Shown here: positions 56,109 to 64,000 of the stretch, in pieces | Layout: each line of letters begins with the position of its first letter | How positions within the stretch are numbered: the first letter of the stretch is position 1 | Source: Branchiostoma floridae | Taxonomy: Eukaryota; Chordata; Leptocardii; Amphioxiformes; Branchiostomatidae | Direction: 5' to 3' | NCBI RefSeq assembly: GCF_000003815.2 | Contig: NW_023365758.1 | Coordinates: 300,657-364,656 of the forward strand | DNA: 64,000 nt | Notes under the pieces: generated by a model | The model's database searches: none | Seen by the model: only the letters and a program-made list of their open reading frames with translations | Told to the model about the DNA's origin: nothing | Position numbers and translations under genes: made by a program

Positions 56109-56857
56109 TATTTCTAAAATTCTGGAAGTTATTTACAAGTCTTTTATTCGACCTTGGAAAATTCTGGCATAGCTGTTCAGTTTCTGATTCTCAGCTTATT
56201 GAGAGGATCCAGTACGAATGCTCCCTTACGGTATACCGTGAGGGGGTCTTCATAGTTTTCTCTTCTTCATGAACTTGGCTGGGAAAGGTTAACTGATCGA
56301 CGTTGTGTTCATTCTCTTGTTCTATTCCACAAAATTGTTATTGGCCAAACACGGAAGTATTTAACCGATTTATTACCGCCAGAGGTTTCTGCAACAACGT
56401 CATACAATCTTCGCAGCAAACGCAATCTCCAAGTAACAGAGTGAGTATTATCACTTGTTTTCAAAAATCTTTTTACCGCACTCAACTCAGTTATGGAACT
56501 CTCTTGATTCTAGTATTCGTTTGTTGAGCGTTGCTCGTTTTAAAAGGTATTTGGTCAAATCTGTTCGCCCTGTTGCTGTACCATATTTCAATTTTGGACC
56601 GAGATACACCTGCGCTTTACCCACATGTCTTAACATCGGCACCTGCAGCTTAAACCACAGTCTGTTCATTCGTAACTTAGTTGCGAGTCCTGCTTTCAGC
56701 TGCGGGCGCCTATGCGAAAGCATTCCTCATTACCTGCTTCACTGTGCTAATTATGTTCAACAACGTACACTCCTCTTAGACAGACTTAAAAACTTGAATA
56801 TTCCTATGTTAGATTTAAATTCGTTATCTGATAGTTCTTTTGTTTATCTGCTACTTA
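56109..56857 (+). pseudogene. LINE reverse-transcriptase C-terminal fragment
   Basis: Translated pieces KSFIRP, LHELGWERLTDRR, FHKIVIGQTRKYLTDLLPPE, SYNLRSKRN and QLWNSLDSSIRL...FKRYL are the familiar C-terminal region of jockey/CR1/L2-type LINE polymerases. They include the ESIPHYLLHC Cys/His region with one expected Cys replaced by Phe. There are frame changes near 56180-56450. The last clean frame runs 56455-56857 and then enters the nested insertion. Clade assignment within the jockey superfamily is uncertain. Confidence 0.75.
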
Positions 56858-56858
56858 A

Positions 56859-57401
56859 AGGGGCATTCCACTCCAGACGGGGCTGTTATTTTCCGATAGA
56901 TATTAATTGTATGAAGTGACAAATGTATGCTACGTAACATTATACAATGGAGTATTCATTAGCCCCACGCGCATCAAAAAGCATTCAGTCTTCTACAAAA
57001 CTCCCCAAGTACCCTCTAATTAAATCAATCAATCTCAGCCTATGGCTAAATACAATGTGCATGACAACGCCTGACTTAACTTAGGTTACAAAGCTAATTT
57101 CAGGGGCGCTACGAAAAACACCTCTGTTATGTGTTCTTTGATATGTTGTGAACAATTGACCTTCTTGGTTTGCTAAGCGCCCCTCATTTATGCCGAAAAT
57201 ATTCACGATAAAGGAAGTGTCTACACGTATAGGGAATACATGGGTAGGGTCTGCATGGGTTTAGTGAGTGTCACATTGTTTTACAAACACACGTTGCGTA
57301 ATTCGCCACAAGTGGAATTCCACCAAAGGTCGACTGATCATGTATTAATTGATACATCATCTATTGGAATATAACACTCCCTTCTGGAGTGGAATGCCCC
57401 T
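56859..57401. mobile_element. TTAA-flanked (piggyBac-like) non-autonomous element inside the LINE
   Basis: 543 bp with 19-bp perfect inverted repeats AGGGGCATTCCACTCCAGA, flanked by TTAA at 56855-56858 and 57402-57405. Removing it with one TTAA restores the LINE frame as LLLKGSALLTSD and on to a stop after ETKRF, a typical LINE C-terminus. TTAA targets are the hallmark of piggyBac. No transposase frame is inside. Confidence 0.85.
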
Positions 57402-57715
57402 TTAAAGGATCGGCTTTACTGACATCTGATATAAATTCCCAAATTCTCTCCATAACTCAATCATACTTATCCGAAACAAAACGATTTTAATTATTGCTTT
57501 TTGACTATACTTATCATTTACTATTGGTAACATAAGTTTATCCGTGTGTTTCTTTTCAGAATAAGGCGTTCCCGTACCCGTTTCATCTTTTTTGTCCTAT
57601 GTTGTGTGGTTATTTTGTCTAGTGGTGTCTAAAATATAAGCATGTGTGCTTGAGTAGGGGCACCACTATGTTTTTGTATTGTATTAATGTTGCAATAATA
57701 AAAAAAGGTGACGTT

Positions 57716-58400
57716 GTTGGTAGTGTTTGTACATATGCATGTGTGTATGAATACGTGCATATGCACGTTTTTGCGTGGACAGCAGAACTTTAGACGGCTT
57801 GGATGGTAGGTCTTGGTAAGATATAAAAAATGGTTAGAATTTGCACCACTGCCACTTGTTCAGGTTTTTATGTACATGTTCTGAGTTCTGAACATGCCGT
57901 GGTCATAGCGAGTAGTGTCCGTTTTCTTCGACACCATATCGAGGTAGAAACCCTTACCTGCAATAAGCACCACCAAAATCCATTTTTTTCCAAAGCACTT
58001 CTACCAAGGCTACCTATCCTTTTGAGTTGGCCATCTGCGCATGCGCTACAATACCGATAATTTCTCCGCCGGTCATTTGTTTGGCAATCGACATTAAAAC
58101 TATGATTTGTGTTGTATAAAAAAAAAAACAGCACGAGGTAGCCGAACAAACAATTCATTTTACTTTATCTATTTTTGATATGTTGTAGAAGTAGACCATA
58201 TGAATCATGATAATTTACATTATCATGATATACTACTACTAGTAATGCTATCACCACTTCTAATACAAAGAATGAAGATAATCTAAGAACATTTGATATG
58301 ATGTATGAAACATCAGCACCTAGTCAATGACTACAGTGTTATATTGACATTCACCTAGTTGAGGTAGCATTATGAACTAGAATATCAGTATCTCCTACAG
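57716..58400. other. left part of unit C, duplicated at 61268-61900
   Basis: GTTTGTACATATGCATGTG, TTTGCGTGGACAG, GTGTCCGTTTTCTTCGACAC and ACCACCAAAATCCA are matched in order at 61278, 61340, 61731 and 61788. This places the boundary between duplicated units near the AAGGTGACGTT motif. Confidence 0.75.
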
Positions 58401-58420
58401 CAGTATTATGCGGTTTACTG

Positions 58421-58800
58421 TTGAATATGTGTTTCCGTAAGATTGGGGCATGCGAAAACACAACAACTTGGAGCTGCCCAAGTCCTACTTGCCCTTACTC
58501 CGCAAGGAGGCGGGGTGAGGGGCAGAAGATCCACGCAAGTCTCGACCCAGTTCTCGCAACTCTCGCGAGCACTAGGTCACTCTGTGATCAAGATGGACTG
58601 ATAGCCATCGAAAATTTGGAGGTACGTGAGTTTACATTTCTAAAAGTAGTATTTGATGAAAATTCTATTAACTGTGTACAAACGTGACTGATGAATCTCT
58701 TCAACGAGCAACTATATGTATTTATGACTATACTAATAGGTATGTCTAGGTAGGATCTGAACGGAAAAGAAACTTGCAATTGCAAAACTGAAATTTCAAA
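58421..58800. other. 3' flank of gene C, near-identical to 49745-50110
   Basis: Only scattered base differences from unit B over about 400 bp, including the TCTCGCGAG-containing block that unit A lacks. No gene is claimed. Confidence 0.7.
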
Positions 58801-58875
58801 GCATAACCACAACGATTTAAAATACACGATAGACGGCCTTAGCTCTGTAGCTACCGCTAAATGTAAGGTCTATCC

Positions 58876-58960
58876 ATGTGAAGCCGCGCTCCACTCACAT
58901 GTAGGGTTTCTCAGCGGTTTGTTCAACCATGTGCAGGCCTAACTTACTTGTTCATGGAGC
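58876..58960 (-). pseudogene. fossil zinc finger beyond the stop of gene C
   Basis: Minus strand LGLHMVEQTAEKPYM, then TGA, then VERGFTW: the same stop at the former Cys position as in A, B and D. Confidence 0.65.
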
Positions 58961-59009
58961 CAACAAACTGTTGTTGTTCAACCGTCCAGTGTTTGCAACT
59001 GTGAACTGT

Positions 59010-60488
59010 TCAAGGGGCGTGCGTGACCATGTGTTTCTTCAAACACCTTTTGTCTGTAACAGAATAGTCGCACTGGTCACACTTGTAAGGTTTGTCGCCT
59101 GTATGTGTTCTCGTATGTCGAGATAAGTCAGACTTGCGAGCAGTTCTGTATCCGCATTCTCCACACATGAAGGGTTTTTCTCCGGTGTGCTTAGCCATGT
59201 GTAAGTCTAAATCGTTTTTCCTTGCAGCAGAATAGTCGCACCGGTCACATTTACAAGTTTTCGCACCTGTATGTTTTCTCATATGTACGGTTAAGGCCCT
59301 TTTGTCAGCCGTCCTGTATCCGCACTCTCCACACATGAAGGGCTTTTCTCCGGTATGTTTAGCCAAGTGTCGGTCTAAATATATTTTCCGTTCAGCAGAA
59401 TATTCGCACTGATCACACTTATAAGGTTTCACACCTGTATGTGTTCTCATATGTACGGTTAAGTAAGACCTGTCAGCCGTCCTGTATCCGCACTCTCCAC
59501 ACATGAAGGGTTTTTCACCGGTGTGTTTAGCCAAGTGTCGATCCAAATGAGATTTCTGTGCAGTAGAATAGTCACAATGGTCACATTTGTAGGGTTTCAC
59601 ACCTGTATGTTTACCCATATGTGATTTTAACGCAGATCTGTCAGCCGTCCTGTATCCACACTCTCCACACATGAAGGGTTTTTCGCCGGTGTGTTTAGCC
59701 ATGTGTCGGTCTAAGTTTCCTTTTTGTGCAGTAGAATAATTACATTGGTCACATTTATAAGGTTTCTCGCCTATATGTGTTTTCATATGTACGGTTAAAA
59801 CAGACCTGTCAGCCGTCCTATATCCGCACTCCCCACACATTAAGGGTTTTTCGCCGGTGTGTTTAGCGATGTGTCGATTCAAATGAGATTTCCGTGCAGT
59901 AGAATAGTCGCACTGGTCACATTTATAGGGTTTCACACCTGTATGTGTTCTCATGTGTCTGGTTAAGGAAGACATGTTAGCCGTCCTGTATCCACACTCT
60001 CCACACATGAAGGGTTTTTCTCCGGTGTGTTTAGCCATGTGTCGGTCTAAACGTCCTTTCTGTGCAGCAGAATAGTCACACTCATCACATTTATATTTTT
60101 TTTCTCCGGTGTGTTTAGTCATATGTTGGTCTAAATTTCCTTTCTGTGCAGCAGAATAGTCGCACTGGTCACATTTATATGGTTTCTCGCCAGTATGTTT
60201 TCTTGTGTGTATGATTAGGTTAGTCCTTGTGGCTGCCCTATAGTCACACTCCGTACACACAAAGCGACTGTCCACAGTACGTTTCACCACAAGCCTGTCC
60301 GTCTGCCCTGTTCGACCCTTAGGGTGAGGATGGTCGACAGATTCTACTCCGCTTGTTTCCTTGTATGGAGTGTCCCCTTCCTTGTTCTGCTCCCTTCTCG
60401 TGTCTAATTTTTTGCTGCTGCTTGTTTCGTCACTAGTGTGATAAGCTTGGTGATCGTCCATACCAACGTCGCTGTTTCTTTCGTCCAT
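59010..60488 (-). CDS. C2H2 zinc-finger protein, gene C (492 aa)
   Basis: Intact. Residues 1-75 are the family leader (MDERNSDVGMDDHQAYHTSDE...TVDSR). Fifteen fingers follow, all with both Cys and both His. From finger 3 onward there is strict alternation: YKCDQCDYSAxxK fingers joined by TGEKP to FMCGECGYRTADRS fingers, which are joined by TGVKP. Helix positions -1, 3 and 6 vary most in the first type and less in the second. The last finger (CDQCDYSVTDKRCLKKHMVTHAP) matches the end of A. The start is the ATG two bases inside the acceptor TTTTTAG|AA (60491/60490). Upstream Met codons in the open frame fall in the intron. The promoter block and donor are present upstream. It is likely a nuclear DNA-binding regulator; target unknown. 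Confidence 0.92.
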   Translation of the reverse strand: MDERNSDVGMDDHQAYHTSDETSSSKKLDTRREQNKEGDTPYKETSGVESVDHPHPKGRTGQTDRLVVKRTVDSRFVCTECDYRAATRTNLIIHTRKHTGEKPYKCDQCDYSAAQKGNLDQHMTKHTGEKKYKCDECDYSAAQKGRLDRHMAKHTGEKPFMCGECGYRTANMSSLTRHMRTHTGVKPYKCDQCDYSTARKSHLNRHIAKHTGEKPLMCGECGYRTADRSVLTVHMKTHIGEKPYKCDQCNYSTAQKGNLDRHMAKHTGEKPFMCGECGYRTADRSALKSHMGKHTGVKPYKCDHCDYSTAQKSHLDRHLAKHTGEKPFMCGECGYRTADRSYLTVHMRTHTGVKPYKCDQCEYSAERKIYLDRHLAKHTGEKPFMCGECGYRTADKRALTVHMRKHTGAKTCKCDRCDYSAARKNDLDLHMAKHTGEKPFMCGECGYRTARKSDLSRHTRTHTGDKPYKCDQCDYSVTDKRCLKKHMVTHAP

Positions 60489-60490
60489 TT

Positions 60491-60997
60491 CTAAAAACAA
60501 CAATGATGAACGTTGAAAAAACATATCTCTACTACACAGCGTATTCCTTGTCGTAGATGTGGAAACAACAATGGGTACACTCAATTGTGCAACAGCTGTA
60601 ATAAGTTAGAAAAAACCCATCCCTAAAGACAAATCTCACAAAAGACTAATATCAAACATTGACGTAGTCAATCCTTGTCGATGTGAAGCACATGCACCGA
60701 TACACGAACATACACGCCCCCCCCCCCCATGCACAAAAATGATGTATCATAACACACACGTGAAACAAATGAGCAAGACCCCTAACATATATCAAATGCC
60801 TCAGAATCGTTTAATTCAAATATTATTAAGTCGTATTATTGTCTATCATTGCCTATATCAACAACTAGTATGTACTGCCCCCCCTCCCCATTCTACAAAA
60901 TAGATCATTGATTTCCTGAAGGAAACCTTTTGTACCTTAAGTACAATGGAATTAGCGGACAAAGAGTGAACAGGCAGTAAACAAATGTCTTACCTAC
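60491..60997 (-). other. 5' intron of gene C
   Basis: 507 bp, donor CCG|GTAGGTAAG at 60998/60997 and acceptor TTTTTAG ending 60491, the same architecture as A and B. Confidence 0.7.
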
Positions 60998-61094
60998 CGG
61001 TTTATGGTACTGAGTGACTGCTAATGCGAAGAAGTGTAATAAAAACGGCCAAACTGGACACGAAGGAATCTGCCCCCGTCATTCTCCGATGAAA

Positions 61095-61200
61095 CAAAAT
61101 GGCGGTCTGGGGAACTGACCTTTCAGCGCTCTGGAGGTCGAAGGTTAAAGTTGATTTACCTGGTTACACCGTACAGTTTAATCTTTTCTTTGACCCATAA
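61095..61200 (-). promoter_or_regulatory. promoter block of gene C
   Basis: CAAAATGGCGGTC (61095-61107) lies 97 bp from the first-exon donor. It continues with CTCTGGAGGTCGAAGGTTAA, TTACACCGTACAGTTTAATC and TTTGACCCATAA. Spacing agrees with A (98) and B (95). Confidence 0.6.
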
Positions 61201-61425
61201 TAATGACGTAATTGTATTGTTGGGTTGTATACTTTGTTTTATTACCCACTATAGAAGGTGACGTTTTCGGCAACGTTTGTATATATGCATGTGGGTATGT
61301 GTGTGCGTATGAATGAATGAATGCGTGCATGTTTGTGCGTGGACAGTATAACTTTTGAATGCCTGGATGGCTGTATCAAATATTTGGAATGTGGGTATGT
61401 CTTGATGATATATAAAATGATTATG

Positions 61426-61627
61426 GTTCACCTTTATCCGCGGGGTAACCTATATCCGCTGTGTTACTAAACAGAAAACCAAGGATATCAAGTCGATGGA
61501 CGGTAGTTTTAAATTGCGCTAGTTTCGAAATATTGCAGTTTGATATCATCATCGGTCGACATGATATCCCTACATATATTGTTCGTTAAAAGAACGGATT
61601 AAGGTTACCCTACGAACAAAGGTGAAC
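61426..61627. mobile_element. MITE with GTTCACCTTT ends, unit D side only
   Basis: Left end GTTCACCTTTATCCGCGGGG, right end the inverse ...CCCTACGAACAAAGGTGAAC; about 25 bp pair imperfectly. The homologous place at 57831-57845 (unit C) reads through, so it inserted after duplication. The TSD is not clear. Confidence 0.7.
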
Positions 61628-62130
61628 TAGCGTTAGAATGTGCAACCCCATTCCCACCACTTGTTAGGGTACTGAAGTGGAACTTAAGTTTTGATGACCC
61701 GAGTTCTGAACATACCATGGTCATAGAGAGGAGTGTCCGTTTTTTCGACACAATATAGAAGAAGAAACCCATACCTGTAATATGCCCCACCAAAATCCAA
61801 ACATATACTATCACTACTTAACAATACATGCAATAAAGATAATCTAACAACGTTTGTGATGATATGATGAATGAAACATCAATCAGTATTGACAAGTCAA
61901 TGTGTTATATTGACATTCATCTTATTAAGGTAGCATTATCACCTAGAATATCAGCAACTATTCGTTATGACAACAGTAATAAGCCGTTTCTGAAAGAACG
62001 AGGCATGCGCTATCTCGGTTCAAAACGGCAACTACATACATCAAAGTCTAGATTATTAGATATGTGCAGAGAGGATCTGAACGAAAAGGAAACGGCAGAA
62101 CACTTTGATGGACGACACTGTAGTCTCTAG

Positions 62131-62205
62131 ATGCCGCGCTCCACTCATATGTAGGGTTTCTCAGCGGTCTGGTTGACCATGTGCAGACCTTATGTACTTG
62201 TTCAT
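62131..62205 (-). pseudogene. fossil zinc finger beyond the stop of gene D
   Basis: Minus strand GLHMVNQTAEKPYI, then TGA, then VERGI. It is the most diverged of the four copies. Confidence 0.6.
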
Positions 62206-62227
62206 AGAGCCGACAAACTGCTGTTCT

Positions 62228-63854
62228 TCAAGAGGCGTGTGTGACCATGTGTTTCTTTAAATACCTTATATCTTTGACAGAATAGTCGCATTGGTCACAC
62301 TTGTAAGGTTTCACACCTGTATGTGTTCTCATATGTCGAGACAAGTCAGACTTGCGAGCAGTTCTGTACCCGCACTCCCCACACATGAAGGGTTTTTCTC
62401 CCTTATGTCTAGCCATGTGCTCGTCGAAATGGCCTTTCTGTGCAGCAGAATAGTCGCAAAGGTCGCATTTATAGGGTCTCTCACCTGTATGTTTCCTCAT
62501 ATGTACAGTAAGGTTAGATCTGTCAGCCGTTCTGTATCCGCACTCTCCACACATGAAGGGTTTGTTGTGTTTAGCCTTGTGTTGATCTAAACTGCTATTC
62601 GTTGCGGCAGAATAGTCGCATTGGTCACATTTATAGGGGTTTTCTTCACTATGTTTAGTCATGTGTCGGTCTAACTGTCCTTTCCGTGCTGCAGAATAAG
62701 CACATTGGTTACACTTGTAAGGTTTCACGCCTGTATGTCGTCTCATATGTCGCGATAAGTCAGACTTGCGAGCAGTTCTGTATCCGCACTCTCCACACAT
62801 AAAGGGTTTTTCTCCCTTATGTCTAGCCATGTGCTCGTCTAAATGGCCTTTCTGTGCAGCAGAATAGTCACACATGTCGCATTTATAGGGTTTCTTACCT
62901 GTATGTGTTCGCATGTGTATGGTTAAGCAAGGCCTGCTAGCCGTCCTGAATCCGCATTCACCACACATGAAGGGCTTTTCGTCGGTGTGTCTAGCCATGT
63001 GGTCGTCTAAAGTACCTTTCATTGCAGCAGAATAGTCACAAAGGTCGCATTTATAGGGTTTTACGCCTGTATGCCTTCTCATGTGTACGGTTCTTGTTAA
63101 CCGTTCTATATCCACACTCACCACACATGAAGGGTTTTTCTCCGTTGTGTCTAGCCATGTGTTTGTCTAAAATACTTTTCTTTGCAGCAGAATAATCACA
63201 CTGGTCGCACTTATAAGGTTTCTCGCCTGTGTGTGTTCTCATGTGTATGGTTAAGGAAGACTTTTGAGTCGTCCTATATCCGCACTCTCCACACATGAAG
63301 GGTTTCTCTCCGGTGTGTGTTACCATGTGTCGGTCTAAGTTGCTTTTCTGTTTAGCAGAATAGTCACATTGGTCACATTTATAAGGTTTCACACCTGTAT
63401 GTGTTCTCATGTGTACGGTTAAGGCAAAACTGAAAGCAGTCCTGTATTCGCACTCCCCACACATGAAGGGTTTCTCTCCGGTGTGTTTAGTCATATGTTG
63501 GTCTAAAGTTCCTTTCTGTGCAGCAGAATAGTCACACTGGTCACATTTATAGGGTTTCTCACCGGTATATTTTCTTGTGTGTATCAACAGCTGGGACCTA
63601 AAGGCAGTCCTATAGTCACACTCCGTACATGCAAAGCGTTTATCGACAGTATGTTTCACCGCAAGCCTGTCCGTCTCCTTTGTTTTAACTTGTGCATGGT
63701 TGTCAGAATTTACACCGCACGTTTCCTCGCATGGAATGTCCCCTTCATTGTTCTGCTGCATTCCCGTGTCTATTTTCTCGCTGCTGCTTGTTTCGTCTCT
63801 AGAGTGCACAACTTGGTGATCGTCCATAGCAACCTCGCTGTTTCTTTCGCCCAT
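62228..63854 (-). pseudogene. C2H2 zinc-finger gene D, frameshifted in finger 7
   Basis: The start ATG (63854-63852) lies two bases inside a TTTTTAG acceptor. Leader residues 1-73 (MGERNSEVAMDDHQ...TVDKR) belong to the family. Fingers 1-6 read well. In finger 7, CGYRTVNK is followed by a shift of frame near 63091-63098, where about 8 nt are missing relative to sister fingers (expected ...LTVHM). The second frame then encodes RTVHMRRHTGVKP and ten further fingers to MVTHAS-stop. Fingers 10-11 and 15-16 are near duplicates. Finger 13 ends in a shortened HNKP linker like finger 8 of gene A. If the shift is real, the product ends about 13 residues after the break, with six fingers. A sequencing or assembly error is the main alternative. 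The donor and promoter lie beyond the window. Confidence 0.8.
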
Positions 63855-64000
63855 TTCTAAAAATTAAAATCAACAATGATGAACGTTAAAAAAAACATAT
63901 CTCCACTACACAGCGTATTCCTTTTCGTAGATGTGGAAACATCAACGGGTACACTCAATAGTGAAACAGCTGTAACAAAATAGAAAGACCCCCTCCAAAT

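Larger units (their letters stand above)
56013..57704 (+). mobile_element. 5'-truncated CR1/L2-like LINE between units B and C
   Basis: Flanked by the 11-bp direct repeat AAGGTGACGTT (56002-56012 and 57705-57715). The C/D junction has a single AGAAGGTGACGTT at about 61255-61267, the unoccupied site. The right end is a short A-rich tail (AATAATAAAAAA). Only the C-terminal part of the reverse-transcriptase ORF remains (about 56110-56857). The element carries a nested 543-bp insertion at 56859-57401, so the LINE part is about 1.15 kb. Confidence 0.88.

Overview
The window looks like a piece of an amphioxus (Branchiostoma-type) nuclear genome. Three things suggest this: C2H2 zinc-finger arrays built from CDQCDYSAA-type and CGECGYRTA-type fingers; spliced cadherin-repeat exons in a sea of intronic or intergenic DNA; and many small transposons with clear terminal repeats and target-site duplications. 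The species call is inference from style, since no database was searched. Two 100-base runs of N (43696-43795 and 50600-50699) mark assembly gaps.

Positions 1-34200 hold no gene that can be named. They contain dispersed MITEs, short tandem arrays with unit lengths of about 135-190 bp, a Helentron/HINE-like element (32414-33545), a few CpG-rich blocks with YY1-like ATGGCGGC/ATGGCTGC motifs, and one speculative three-exon gene model (9762-10983, 78 codons plus stop). Two well-supported exons of a large cadherin (FAT/Dachsous style) lie at 34213-34367 and 34898-35160 on the plus strand. No further cadherin exon is visible in the window. From 35.2 to 45 kb there are more tandem repeats and MITEs, a 191-codon open frame of unknown meaning, and a 39-bp minisatellite (43796-44850).

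From about 45 kb to the end lies a tandem cluster of four minus-strand C2H2 zinc-finger paralogues, called A-D here, with basic units of about 3.5 kb. Where visible, each has the same plan: a YY1-like motif, a non-coding first exon ending at a GTAGGTAAG donor, one intron, and a single coding exon that starts at its acceptor (TTTAG then ATG). The coding exon gives a leader of about 75 residues with no KRAB, BTB or SCAN signature, followed by 15-17 fingers that mostly alternate between two finger types. A (47013-48554) and C (59010-60488) are intact. B (50324-55395) is dead: an L1/Tx1-type LINE with a full ORF2 sits in its leader with a 13-bp target-site duplication, and a nonsense codon interrupts a finger. 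D (62228-63854) has a frameshift in finger 7. All four carry the same degraded extra finger beyond the stop codon.

Because the units are duplicates, empty sites in sister copies allow insertions to be read directly. The LINE in B is empty in C. A second, 5'-truncated LINE (56013-57704) between B and C has an empty site between C and D, and it is itself interrupted by a TTAA-flanked element whose removal restores the LINE reading frame. A MITE at 46154-46339 is found only in unit A, and one at 61426-61627 only beside unit D. An orphan copy of the zinc-finger promoter block (45017-45120) next to the minisatellite suggests a lost or gapped fifth unit.
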